Below are positions 39,517-48,495 of a stretch of 64,000 nt of DNA, in pieces. A model generated the notes under the pieces. It did not search any database and was not told where the DNA came from. It saw only the letters and a program-made list of their open reading frames with translations. Origin of the DNA: Adhaeribacter radiodurans (GTDB taxonomy: Bacteria > Bacteroidota > Bacteroidia > Cytophagales > Hymenobacteraceae). Every line of letters starts with the position of its first letter. Within the stretch, counting starts at the first letter, position 1. The stretch is from the NCBI RefSeq assembly GCF_014075995.1, contig NZ_CP055153.1:5146001-5210000 (forward strand), written 5' to 3'. A program made the position numbers and the translations under genes.

Positions 39517-40614
39517 ATGGACTTAGGGTTACCGATACCTTACCTGCTGGAAAAAATTTTGCGAGCCGCCACTCTGATTATAGGCAGCTTAGTAGTGGGC
39601 TTACTAATAAAATTTTTAACTTTTAAAGTACTTGCTGTATCCCACCGCCGTTCCGAATCTGCTATTATTTCTTCGGTTACCCGATTTGTAAAGCAGCCCG
39701 TTGGTTATTTTCTGCCAGTGTTGGTGTTTTCGTTTGTAATGCCGCTTATGCCTTTTACGGGTGGCAGTTACGAGGTAATGCGGCGTATTATTGAAACCAG
39801 TTTAATTATAACCTTTGCCTGGGTACTCATCCGGGCGGTTTACGTTTTTGAAGATGTAGTCCGGCGGAGCTATCAGATTTCGAAGGTCGATAATATTCGG
39901 GAACGAAAAATAATTACGCAACTCCAATTTATTAAACGCCTAGTAGTGCTGGGAATCGGCTTTGTGGCCCTTTCGTTGGTACTCATGAGTTTCGCAGCGG
40001 TCCGGAAAATAGGAACAGGTTTACTTACCTCGGCAGGTATTGTGGGTATTATAGTAGGTTTTGCGGCGCAGCGTTCATTGGCAAACCTCTTGGCTGGTTT
40101 TCAGATTGCCTTTACCCAACCCATCCGGATTGATGATGTAGTACTGTTAGAAGGTGAATATGGCAACGTAGAAGAAATTACGCTTACTTATGTAGTAGTA
40201 CGGATCTGGGACCAACGCCGCCTGGTGTTACCTATTAATTACTTTATTGAAAAGCCTTTTCAGAACTGGACTCGCACGAATGCCGAACTTTTAGGAACAG
40301 TATTTATCTATACCGATTATACTATTCCCGTAGATTTGGTGCGGGCAGAATTAGAAAGACTAGCTCAGGCTTCGCCGCTGTGGGATAAGCGCGTTTGTAA
40401 ATTGCACGTAACCGAGTCTAAAGAAAAGACCTTAGAACTGCGGGCACTCGTAAGTGCCCGCGATTCTAGTTCAGCCTTTGAACTACGTTGCGAAATCCGG
40501 GAAAAACTGGTTTCTTTTATTCAAAAAAATTATCCCGACAGTTTACCTAAAACCCGCACCAATTCGCCGCTGGAAACAAATACTTTAACAAGTAGCGCCG
40601 CCAGTGAAGCTTAA
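39517..40614 (+). CDS. Mechanosensitive ion channel family protein (MscS-like)
   Basis: A small-conductance channel releasing solutes on hypo-osmotic shock, 365 residues. Four hydrophobic segments lead into the pore-lining helix ILLTSAGIVGII-like region and the conserved GFAAQRSLANLLAGFQIAFTQ near residues 184-204. The beta domain RIDDVVLLEGEYGNVEEIT follows. The gene ends tail to tail with the glycogen synthase: the palindrome TTAA at 40611-40614 supplies both TAA stops. Confidence 0.92.
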   Translation: MDLGLPIPYLLEKILRAATLIIGSLVVGLLIKFLTFKVLAVSHRRSESAIISSVTRFVKQPVGYFLPVLVFSFVMPLMPFTGGSYEVMRRIIETSLIITFAWVLIRAVYVFEDVVRRSYQISKVDNIRERKIITQLQFIKRLVVLGIGFVALSLVLMSFAAVRKIGTGLLTSAGIVGIIVGFAAQRSLANLLAGFQIAFTQPIRIDDVVLLEGEYGNVEEITLTYVVVRIWDQRRLVLPINYFIEKPFQNWTRTNAELLGTVFIYTDYTIPVDLVRAELERLAQASPLWDKRVCKLHVTESKEKTLELRALVSARDSSSAFELRCEIREKLVSFIQKNYPDSLPKTRTNSPLETNTLTSSAASEA

Positions 40615-42452
40615 GTAAATTCTTTATCTAAAGCCAACACGTAAGCCCGGTTATAATGTTTGGTTAAGTTATTCCAGTCAAACTCTACGGATGAGTTTTC
40701 AACTCTGTTGCGCAGCGATATTCTTTCCCGCTGGCTTAGGCGCACGTAATCAAATAAATAATTACTAAGTTGGGTTACCGCATCATCAAAACTTCTATTC
40801 CGACGCTTGATAACATAAGTACCGCGGGCAGTTTCTTCATCTACCTGGCGGTGAGCCAGGTAATCACCGAAGCCAGCCAAATCGCTGGTAACGGCCGGTA
40901 CTCCGCGGGCAATACACTCTAGTGGCGTATAACCCCAAGGCTCATAATAACTCGGGAATATTCCTAAGTGGCAGCCCCGCACAAACTGTCCGTAATCTAA
41001 ACCAAATAAAGGATTGGTAGCCGAAATAAAATCCGGATGGTAAACAATTTTCACCCGGTCGTGGGCATTATTAATTAAATGGGAGGAACGCAAAAAGCTT
41101 AAAATTTCGTCGGTTTGGTCGTGTACCAGGTTGTGCGTTACTACGCTCGGCAAAATGTGCGTTTTCCAGGATTGTAAGTTACGCCGATAACGCAGTTGCC
41201 AATAATCATCCACAAACTCGGCCATGTCAGGTAATTTCACGTCGTTATTGGAAGCCGCGTATTTAAATAGTCTATCCCCGATTTGCTTCTGAATGGTTTC
41301 GCAAGTTTCCCGAATTTCCTCCATCATAGCCCGTGATTGCAGCACGTGCGCGTTTATGGAATGGTAAGGTTGCTTGGTCACAAAAAACATTACCACTGTT
41401 TTTTTAATGCCTGCTTGTTGCATGCGGTAATTGAGCCGGGCTAAAGCTTCGAGGGTTACATCAAATCCTTTATTACGGTATTCGTATCTCCCCGAAGTAA
41501 AGAAATAAAGTGTTTGATCCAGATCGAACGGATAACTCTGGAAAAAATGCCCCATTACAAACTGGTGGATTTTTGCTTTAAATTGGGCGTGCAGGTTCTG
41601 AAACTCGTGGATAGCAGTAAACCGTTCAATATTTAAGCCATTGGGCAGCAATACATCCGGTATCCGGTCGAGCAAAAATATACACTCCCTGGCCGTAACC
41701 TGACTAACCGTGCTAAAAATATGCGAGCCGTGCGCTGCCGCTCGCTCAATACGTACGGCCGTTTCAATATTAAAATGCTGCGCTTCTTTTAACCAATTTA
41801 CCGACGTAAGATTATCGTAAAACGATGGATCATTCATGGCCAGGTAGCGGCCCAGTAAAGTAGCGTGAGTAGTAAATACAATTTTAATTTTTGCTTGTTC
41901 CCGCCGCAATGCTGGTATAGCCGAGCCTACCATCCACTCGTGAAAGTGCGCGATAACGGGTCTTTCGGTAATTTCCGGAGTTATTAAAATACTCAGGAAT
42001 ATTTTTACTAAATGACCAAACGCTTCGGTCTGATTCAATAGGTCATCATTATCGGGCGTAGGAATATCATGATCGGCCCACAACCGGTACTTTATATCTC
42101 CCAACCGGTCATATACACTGTATGGATTTAGTAATACAATTAGGGGATTACCCGCCACGAGCCAATGCCCGTAATGTACCTCATACCCCATATTGCGCAT
42201 CTTCAATACTGCTTGGCCAAAAGGTCGGCTGTAATCATCAGTCGGTTCAAACTCAGCCGCCGCCATTTTCGGGAAATACGGCCCGATCAGAAAATAACAA
42301 TCGCCCCATTTTTCGATCATCGATTGTACTTTCGTCTGAATAACGGTATAAATACCGCCCACCTGGTTACAAACTTCCCAGGCAATTTCGGCTAATAACG
42401 CTTGTTTCAGCGCATCTTCGTTAAGTTTAGCAGGATAATTTAGGTCTAGCAC
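40611..42452 (-). CDS. Glycogen synthase, GT3 family
   Basis: Alpha-1,4-glucan elongation, 613 residues, with the animal/fungal type layout. The N-terminus EIAWEVCNQVGGIYTVIQTK is the GT3 hallmark; later AHFHEWMVGSAIP, a long central insertion and the C-terminal donor site SYYEPWGYTPLECIARGVP are seen. GT3 enzymes normally use UDP-glucose rather than the ADP-glucose of bacterial GlgA, so the pathway here is probably UDP-glucose based. This is family knowledge, not tested. Likely partner of the branching enzyme at 23419. Confidence 0.93.
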   Translation of the reverse strand: MLDLNYPAKLNEDALKQALLAEIAWEVCNQVGGIYTVIQTKVQSMIEKWGDCYFLIGPYFPKMAAAEFEPTDDYSRPFGQAVLKMRNMGYEVHYGHWLVAGNPLIVLLNPYSVYDRLGDIKYRLWADHDIPTPDNDDLLNQTEAFGHLVKIFLSILITPEITERPVIAHFHEWMVGSAIPALRREQAKIKIVFTTHATLLGRYLAMNDPSFYDNLTSVNWLKEAQHFNIETAVRIERAAAHGSHIFSTVSQVTARECIFLLDRIPDVLLPNGLNIERFTAIHEFQNLHAQFKAKIHQFVMGHFFQSYPFDLDQTLYFFTSGRYEYRNKGFDVTLEALARLNYRMQQAGIKKTVVMFFVTKQPYHSINAHVLQSRAMMEEIRETCETIQKQIGDRLFKYAASNNDVKLPDMAEFVDDYWQLRYRRNLQSWKTHILPSVVTHNLVHDQTDEILSFLRSSHLINNAHDRVKIVYHPDFISATNPLFGLDYGQFVRGCHLGIFPSYYEPWGYTPLECIARGVPAVTSDLAGFGDYLAHRQVDEETARGTYVIKRRNRSFDDAVTQLSNYLFDYVRLSQRERISLRNRVENSSVEFDWNNLTKHYNRAYVLALDKEFT

Positions 42453-42635
42453 AGGCAGGTGATTTAAGGTTAGTAAATATGCTGTTTAAATATAGATATT
42501 ACTGCGATTAAATACGGTATTTCTACGGAAGATGAAACCACTTTGTAGTAATATTGACAAAAAAATCCCGGATTAAAGCTAAGCTACAGATTTACAGGAA
42601 GTAAATTTTAAAAATTATTTACTAATTAGGCTTTA

Positions 42636-43253
42636 TTATTTAAAAAGGCCGAATAATTCCAGATTTATCTGGTTAACAATAAAGCCTAAATCTTCGGGGT
42701 TCTTCACAAAATCCAGGTGGTTCACATCAATAATAAGTAATTTACCTAAATCGTAGTGGTTAATCCAGTTTTCGTATTGCTCATTCAGGCTACGCAAATA
42801 TTGTATACTGATATTGTTTTCGAAATCCCGGTTCCGTTTTTCAATTTGCTCAATCAACTTGGGCAAATCGGCTTTTAAATAAATTAGAAGATCGGGCGGC
42901 GTAACCATACTAATAAGCGAACGGAATAACTCAAAATAATTATCGTAATCGCGTTGGCTCATCATGCCAGACTCGTGGAGATTACGGGCAAAAATATAGG
43001 CATCTTCGTAAACGGTGCGGTCTTGCACCACGCTTTTTTCACTGTGTTTAATTTGCTGAACCTGCCGGAAGCGACTGTTCAGGAAGAAAACCTGCAAATG
43101 AAAAGCCCAGCGGGGCATATCGTCGTAAAAATCTTTTAAGTAAGGATTGCTATCCACTACTTCTTCAAAAAGAGCCCATTTATAATGATGCGCTAATTTC
43201 TGCGCCAGCGTGGTTTTACCAGCCCCAATATTTCCGACTATAGCAATATGCAT
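42636..43253 (-). CDS. Deoxynucleoside kinase
   Basis: Salvage kinase phosphorylating deoxynucleosides, 205 residues. The P-loop GNIGAGKTT lies at residues 7-15. The motif QDRTVYEDAYIFARNLH corresponds to the DRS-type active site, and LIYLKADLPKLIEQIEKRNR is the lid region. It resembles dGK/dAK enzymes of Bacteroidota. The exact base preference cannot be read from the sequence. Confidence 0.9.
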   Translation of the reverse strand: MHIAIVGNIGAGKTTLAQKLAHHYKWALFEEVVDSNPYLKDFYDDMPRWAFHLQVFFLNSRFRQVQQIKHSEKSVVQDRTVYEDAYIFARNLHESGMMSQRDYDNYFELFRSLISMVTPPDLLIYLKADLPKLIEQIEKRNRDFENNISIQYLRSLNEQYENWINHYDLGKLLIIDVNHLDFVKNPEDLGFIVNQINLELFGLFK

Positions 43254-43260
43254 GCGTTTA

Positions 43261-43292
43261 GTTGAAAGTTATAAGTTGAAAGTTATAAGTTG
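43261..43292. repeat. 14-bp tandem repeat
   Basis: GTTGAAAGTTATAA occurs twice in tandem (43261-43274, 43275-43288) followed by GTTG, immediately upstream of the deoxynucleoside kinase start. Its role is unknown. Confidence 0.7.
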
Positions 43293-43653
43293 CCAGTAGA
43301 TAGTAAATTTATTTTTGTTCACTATTTCAACTATACTATATAAAAAGTGAACCTACTTCTTTTTATTACTAAGATAATGCTGTTTACAACCTACTAAGCT
43401 GATATAATAAACTAAAAGGTTTATTATATCATGTAAATACAGTTTAGTTACTGGCTTCCATTTACTTTTTCTAATTTATAAAGTTGATTAATTTTTAAAT
43501 TTCTTAATTAAATAAATCATTGTTCTGGAATATCTTTCAAAATTCCGTAATACTATATGTACAATAAATTAAAAATCTATGTCTTATCTTCCAATAACTT
43601 CTTTGCGCACCTTCAAAAATGAAAACCCTCATTTCCAGTTAAAATTTTAAATA
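43293..43653. other. AT-rich gap
   Basis: No plausible intact gene. The right-hand part (from about 43570) may contain the decayed start of the small reading frame at 43654. Otherwise nothing recognisable. Confidence 0.4.
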
Positions 43654-43872
43654 TTGGAGAAGCCGTTGAATGGCAAGAACTTTTATTGTTCCTTTCGTGA
43701 TAAAGATATTAACAATGAATTTTGGACAGATTTAGCCTATTATGAATTAAATAATGAGCATAATTTATCAGTATTTGAGAGTAACATAGTATATAACATC
43801 AAAAGGAAGTTAGCAGGCGAACCAGATAAATGGAATGAGGAAACTGATCTATGCAATTCAAGTAATTTATAG
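43654..43872 (+). pseudogene. Small hypothetical ORF, probably a gene remnant
   Basis: A 72-residue frame from a TTG codon. Residues from about 8 onward (FYCSFRDKDINNEFWTDLAY and on) look like real protein, rich in Asn, Tyr and charged residues. The preceding bases in a second frame read KILNIGEAVEWQE, which also looks protein-like, as if a one-base shift near 43670-43685 broke a longer gene. No family is recognised. It could also be a genuine small gene or chance. Confidence 0.35.
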
Positions 43873-43895
43873 TGCCTAAAGGTTGAACTGTAATT

Positions 43896-43944
43896 AGATA
43901 GCTATTTAATTTTGCTATAAATTAGCAGAACAAAATAGCTATCT
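43896..43944 (-). terminator. Terminator-like hairpin after the outer-membrane protein gene
   Basis: A 12-bp outer stem (43896-43907 with 43933-43944, AGATAGCTATTT/AAATAGCTATCT) with a further inner helix (TTTGCTA/AGCA), 17 nt past the stop at 43961. Confidence 0.7.
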
Positions 43945-43960
43945 TAAATTTTCAGAAATA

Positions 43961-46855
43961 TTAATTGCTCGGACCAAAACCCCGGTTACTGGGATTAAAG
44001 TCACTTGGGCGACGTTCCCGATTACTCCGATCGCCCGGATTATTGGAATTATTGTTATTTGAGTTGCCGCTGCCATTGTACTGCCGAATGGTATAAGTAA
44101 ACGAAAGCATAAAATACCGTTGCAGCGTTCGGGTTTCCACATCTTCAATATAAGTGGGCTGGATGTTGCGTTGGATGCTGTTGTTTTGTTTGAGTAAATC
44201 ATACACCGACAGGCGTAAATCGCCGTTGCGTTTCGGGAAAAACTTTTTACCCACGCTCACATTCCATAAGCTGTAGTTTTGGTTGTAATTGGCACTTAAA
44301 CCCGAGTAAATGCGCTGCGAAAAATCAGATTGTAAAACAAAACCTTTCCAGAAAATCCAGTTTAAACGAGCGCGGTTATTAAGGGTATAATAATTATTAT
44401 TGCGGCCCACCGTTGCTGAGTTTTGCGTAAAATTCATGGTGCCGTTACTGGCCAAAGTAAAATCCAGGTTCTCGCTGATGTTGCTGCTTAAAGTTAAGCC
44501 CACCCCATACGTTTGCGTGTAAGAATAATTGAGCACCCCGTTTAAATAGCCCGGATTTTTGTTGTAGCCGGCGTTGGCATCTACGTTTATGTTAGTTTTA
44601 AGAGCTTTAACAGGGATGCCGTAGTTTACGAACCCGGTAAAGCTATACTGCCCGTTTACGTTGGTAGGCCGGGTAATTTGTTGATTCCGGATAAGCGGTA
44701 CGCCAAAAATAACTTCGGTAGAATCGGCAATAATGGTTTCATTTACAATCGGGTTTTGATTGACTGAGGCATTAACGCCGATAAAAAAAGTACTGGCTTT
44801 TTCGAGGTTAGTAGCCGAGTACCGCACGTTCACAAAGTGCCGGTAAAACTGGTTCAGGTTAGGATTACCTACCGTAAACCGCAGCGAGTCGTTGCTTAGC
44901 GTAACCACATCCTGCAATTGCTCTACTGTAGGTGGGTTAGTGGTGCCCCGGTAAAACAGTCGAAAATTTTTCTGTTTGTTGATGTTATACTGCAAACGGG
45001 CATTAGGCACTACATTATTAAAACTCCGGGAAAAAGAGTTGGTAGTAGGAAACTCGCGCTTGTTGTTTAGTTCGGAATATTGATACGAGGTATTCACGTT
45101 AAAATTGATCTTGTTGTCTTGAGACCGGAAACGGTAACCTACGCCTAACCGGTGCTGCGGATTAAAATTTACAAAAGTATTGGAAAAGCGCGGATCAAAC
45201 TCGTTATAGCCTTCTTCTTCGTCGATAAAATTATAAGCCCTCCTATCCGATTCGTTGCGCTGAAAGGTACCGGAGTAATTTAACTGCACCTGACTGAATT
45301 TACTTAAGGGCTCGGAGTATGAAAGCGAGGGCGTCAGACTCCAACCTTTTACTTCTTGGTCGTTGCGTTGGTTAATGGAAATAAATTCATCCGGGTTAAA
45401 TTGCGCTGTTTCGGATTGGTTATAAGAATCTACGTCACGGTTATTAATAGCCGTACCTAAACCAATAGAAAGCGTGCGGCCCCGTTTAGCAAACCGGTGC
45501 TGAAAAGTAAATTCATTCGTAAAATTTAAGCCCAGCGAGTTTGACTTACTCTGTCCTAAAGTTTCGGTAACCTGCGCGGTATCCATGCTCCGAATGCGGT
45601 TAATACCAGATAAAGCATCGCGGCCCTGTAAACTCAATCGAGGACGCATAAAAATATTGTTAGCCGAATCCAGCTTAAACTCCAACCGGAAGTTTAACCG
45701 GTGATTATGATTTTGATTGGAAGAGTTATTTATCTCACTTTCCGAGTTATAAGGTAAGCGTTGGTTAACTACGTATTGTAAAAAAGATTTCTCGAAGGCA
45801 TCGTTATCGGTGTAATTACCAAAGTAACTACCGCTGATCTCCAGCTTTTTGCCGAACTGACCCGAGTAGTTTAAGCCCGCCGAATGGGTTTTAGTAATCC
45901 CATTTAGCTGCGGTAAGGCAAAGTCGTTGCCACCACCAAAACCACCACCGCCCTGGCCGCCACCGCCACCTCTTCCACCCCGGCCACCTCCTCCACCGCC
46001 GCTGGAAACTCCAATTAAATCTTCGCCGGAAAAGTTTTGTTGGTTAATAGAATTGGATTGTCCCAGAATAGTTAAGCGCTGACCCGGTTTAAAAAAATTT
46101 AAACTACCGCCCACCTGGTAACGGGCATCGGTACCGGCACCGGCGTAAACCCGACCAAACTGCCCGGTTCGTCTATCGGCCCGAGTTACAATGTTTAAAG
46201 TTTTCACCCGGGTACCATCATCGAAACCCGAAACCTTAGCTTGCTCGCTTTGTTCTTCCAGAATCTGAATTTTATCAATTACTTCGGCGGGCAAATTATT
46301 TAAGGTAGCATTAACGTCATCACCGAAAAATTCTTTACCATCTACCAGCACGCGTTGCACGTTTTCGCCCTGAGCTTTCACCTGGCCATCCTGCACATTA
46401 ATGCCGGGCATTTTCTGAATTAAATCCGAAGCACTGGCATCGGGATTGGTTTTAAAAGCGCGGGCATTTAGTTCGGTGGTATCTCCTTTTTGCACTGCCG
46501 TGGGGGTTTTGCCGATTACCTGCACTTCTCTTAACTGTCGGGTATCAGAAGTTAATGCAATAACGCCAACGTTTAACGGCGCGTTAGTTAAGGTAACCGG
46601 TCGTTGTGCGGTTTGGTAACTTAAAAATGAAATACGTAATTGGTACCTACCCGGAATTTGTTGAAAAGCAAATCGACCGGTAGCATCCGTTATAACCGCC
46701 GATTGCGAGGAATCGGGCAAGCGGATAAGCAACACAGTAGCGCCGGGCAATGCCGAATTATCTTTACTATCGGTTACGGTACCTTCCAGCAAAAAGGATT
46801 GACTTAAAACCGGCAGGGTAAATAAGAACAGCCAAAAAGTAAAAAGTATTTTCAT
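43961..46855 (-). CDS. Outer membrane beta-barrel protein with carboxypeptidase-like domain (TonB-receptor-like)
   Basis: A 964-residue surface protein. A signal peptide ends near residue 18 (LPVLSQSF). Residues about 23-110 are a carboxypeptidase-regulatory-like fold, then a plug-like region (DASASDLIQKMPGINVQDGQ, RVLVDGKEFFGDD) leads into a large C-terminal beta-barrel. Around residues 285-310 there is an extreme Gly-rich loop, and the tail is Asn/Ser/Arg-rich. No SusD partner or export gene is adjacent, so the cargo is unknown. From memory this belongs to a large Bacteroidota group annotated as TonB-dependent receptors or outer-membrane beta-barrel proteins. Confidence 0.85.
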   Translation of the reverse strand: MKILFTFWLFLFTLPVLSQSFLLEGTVTDSKDNSALPGATVLLIRLPDSSQSAVITDATGRFAFQQIPGRYQLRISFLSYQTAQRPVTLTNAPLNVGVIALTSDTRQLREVQVIGKTPTAVQKGDTTELNARAFKTNPDASASDLIQKMPGINVQDGQVKAQGENVQRVLVDGKEFFGDDVNATLNNLPAEVIDKIQILEEQSEQAKVSGFDDGTRVKTLNIVTRADRRTGQFGRVYAGAGTDARYQVGGSLNFFKPGQRLTILGQSNSINQQNFSGEDLIGVSSGGGGGGRGGRGGGGGQGGGGFGGGNDFALPQLNGITKTHSAGLNYSGQFGKKLEISGSYFGNYTDNDAFEKSFLQYVVNQRLPYNSESEINNSSNQNHNHRLNFRLEFKLDSANNIFMRPRLSLQGRDALSGINRIRSMDTAQVTETLGQSKSNSLGLNFTNEFTFQHRFAKRGRTLSIGLGTAINNRDVDSYNQSETAQFNPDEFISINQRNDQEVKGWSLTPSLSYSEPLSKFSQVQLNYSGTFQRNESDRRAYNFIDEEEGYNEFDPRFSNTFVNFNPQHRLGVGYRFRSQDNKINFNVNTSYQYSELNNKREFPTTNSFSRSFNNVVPNARLQYNINKQKNFRLFYRGTTNPPTVEQLQDVVTLSNDSLRFTVGNPNLNQFYRHFVNVRYSATNLEKASTFFIGVNASVNQNPIVNETIIADSTEVIFGVPLIRNQQITRPTNVNGQYSFTGFVNYGIPVKALKTNINVDANAGYNKNPGYLNGVLNYSYTQTYGVGLTLSSNISENLDFTLASNGTMNFTQNSATVGRNNNYYTLNNRARLNWIFWKGFVLQSDFSQRIYSGLSANYNQNYSLWNVSVGKKFFPKRNGDLRLSVYDLLKQNNSIQRNIQPTYIEDVETRTLQRYFMLSFTYTIRQYNGSGNSNNNNSNNPGDRSNRERRPSDFNPSNRGFGPSN

Positions 46856-46970
46856 AGCATCAGAAACAGAGCGTGAGTTCCTTGGATGCCTTTTAGCTGG
46901 TAAAGTTTAACTAGGTAGTCAAAAAAAGTAAAAATTTTAAAGTCCGAAGAGTATTTGACTTTTTAGAATT

Positions 46971-47024
46971 GCTTTTTAGCTACTATGGCACGGATTTACT
47001 TCCGTGCCATAGTAGCTAAAAAGC
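46971..47024. repeat. Perfect 24-bp inverted repeat
   Basis: Arms 46971-46994 and 47001-47024 are exact reverse complements with a 6-nt loop (TTTACT). The arm contains CTACTATGGCACGGA. It lies upstream of the outer-membrane gene and 312 nt beyond nadD, which already has its own terminator. No reading frame is associated. Confidence 0.9.
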
Positions 47025-47240
47025 TTTCGTTTGCATAGCGGCGGCCGATGCTTTGTTCATAAATGAAGTTGTTTCATTGCTAGCTTCTTTGTTCTTTTTG
47101 TCTTGACACAAAGTAAGAGGGCCCCTACCCCCAGAACCAAAAAAGTCAAGGCGCTAAAAACTCGCTGAACGTTCGAACAGTTTAGCGTCAATGAGTGCAC
47201 CTGGAACGGCTATTTGTTTCATAGCATACCGGAAGTTGTT
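47025..47240. repeat. Possible interspersed non-coding element
   Basis: This stretch has several nested inverted pairs: CTTGAC/GTCAAG around 47102-47150, and CGCTAAA/TTTAGCG at 47152-47158 and 47181-47187. The string TTTTGTCTTGACACAAAGTA resembles a sequence I recall repeated many times between genes in related Bacteroidota genomes. Copy number cannot be checked in this window, where only one copy is seen. No gene is present. Confidence 0.4.
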
Positions 47241-47290
47241 TTCTGCACAGAGCTTTTAAAATTGGAAATCACTACTTACTAAAATGCTTA

Positions 47291-47311
47291 AAAAAAGCAG
47301 GCTACCCTGCT
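47291..47311 (-). terminator. Terminator after nadD
   Basis: On the minus strand a 6-bp stem AGCAGG/CCTGCT (47306-47311 with 47296-47301) and 4-nt loop are followed by seven T residues, 24 nt past the nadD stop. Confidence 0.75.
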
Positions 47312-47335
47312 ACTTGCCCACTAGAAAAAAAAATT

Positions 47336-47908
47336 TTACAACCAGAACTTCTTAAGTTTAATGTAGTTTTCTACTACTTCCGGTACCATGTAGGTAATAG
47401 ATTTGCCCTGGTGTACGCAATCGCGAATAAAAGTAGCAGAAATATCCAGCAAGGGTGCCGGTACGGACTTTATTTTTGGATGATTTTTTAACGGCGAAGG
47501 AGGAGTGCCGGAACGCGGGTAAACGTAAATTTGAAAAAACTCCAGTATTTGTTCGTGGTTTTTCCACTTCGGGAACGAAGGCAGATTATCTTCGCCCATA
47601 ATCAGCACAAATTCATAAGAAGGGTATTTTGCTTGCAGATAAGTAAGCGAATCAACCGTATAACTCGGCTTTGGCATTTTAAACTCGATATCGGATACTC
47701 CCAAGCGGGTATTCGTATCAATAGCCAGATTCACCATGTGCAACCGGTCAAACTCGTGCAGCAGCGAAGCACTTTTTTTAAATGGATTTTGTGGCGAAAC
47801 TACTAACCAAACTGCACTTAAATCGGTATTATTGGCCATGTAATTTGCTAAAATTAAATGACCAATGTGGATGGGATTAAAAGAGCCGAACAACAGGCCT
47901 ACTTTCAT
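47336..47908 (-). CDS. nadD: Nicotinate-nucleotide adenylyltransferase
   Basis: Adenylates nicotinate mononucleotide in NAD synthesis, 190 residues. Nucleotidyltransferase motifs are GSFNPIHIGHL (8-18) and ISATFIRDCV near residue 157. Its ATG overlaps the gmk stop by 4 nt (ATGA), implying translational coupling. Last gene of the sigma/anti-sigma/gmk/nadD run. Confidence 0.95.
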   Translation of the reverse strand: MKVGLLFGSFNPIHIGHLILANYMANNTDLSAVWLVVSPQNPFKKSASLLHEFDRLHMVNLAIDTNTRLGVSDIEFKMPKPSYTVDSLTYLQAKYPSYEFVLIMGEDNLPSFPKWKNHEQILEFFQIYVYPRSGTPPSPLKNHPKIKSVPAPLLDISATFIRDCVHQGKSITYMVPEVVENYIKLKKFWL

Positions 47909-48489
47909 ATCACAACATCTTCCACCCCAATAAACTGGTTTACTAAAGCTTCGGCTTTCCGGAAAGCTTCTTCCAGGTCATCATTTACAATAACCTTATC
48001 AAATTTATTTTCAAAACTCAGTTCGAACTTTGCTTTAAATACCCGGCTGGAAATACTGGAAGCCGAATCGGTTGCCCGGGCAACCAAACGCTGCGCCAAT
48101 GCTTCAATAGAAGGAGGTTTAACAAAAACAGCCAGAGCGCGATCTTGGTAAAATTCTTTAATGTGCAAACCACCTTTTACATCTACATCCAGAATGGCAT
48201 GTTTACCAGTACTCCAGATGCGTTCAATCTCAGATTTTAATGTACCGTAAAAAGCACCTTCGTATACTTCTTCCCACTCTACAAATTCGTTATTTTCAAT
48301 TTTTTGCCGGAATTCTTCGGGAGTAATAAAGTAATAATCCTTGCCTTGCACTTCATTACGGCCACGTTTATCGCGCGTGCAAGCCGATATAGAAAAACCT
48401 AAGTGCGGATTTACTTTTAACAGATGTTTTACAATAGTGGTTTTACCAGCGCCGGAGGGAGCCGAAAAAATAATGATCTTACCTTGCAT
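47905..48489 (-). CDS. gmk: Guanylate kinase
   Basis: Phosphorylates GMP to GDP, 194 residues. The P-loop APSGAGKTT lies at residues 10-18, followed by SISACTRDKRGRNEVQGKDY, the GMP-binding region, and HAILDVDVKGGLHIK. It starts 6 nt after the anti-sigma gene and overlaps nadD by 4 nt, so all are likely in one transcript. Confidence 0.96.
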   Translation of the reverse strand: MQGKIIIFSAPSGAGKTTIVKHLLKVNPHLGFSISACTRDKRGRNEVQGKDYYFITPEEFRQKIENNEFVEWEEVYEGAFYGTLKSEIERIWSTGKHAILDVDVKGGLHIKEFYQDRALAVFVKPPSIEALAQRLVARATDSASSISSRVFKAKFELSFENKFDKVIVNDDLEEAFRKAEALVNQFIGVEDVVI

Positions 48490-48495
48490 CCGAGG

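Noticed and set aside
43261-43292. Tandem repeat as an origin iteron or CRISPR leader
   Set aside because: Only two short copies and no associated replication or cas gene.
46971-47024. Inverted repeat as the nadD terminator
   Set aside because: A standard hairpin with seven T residues lies at 47291-47311 much closer to nadD, and the repeat has no clean T tract.
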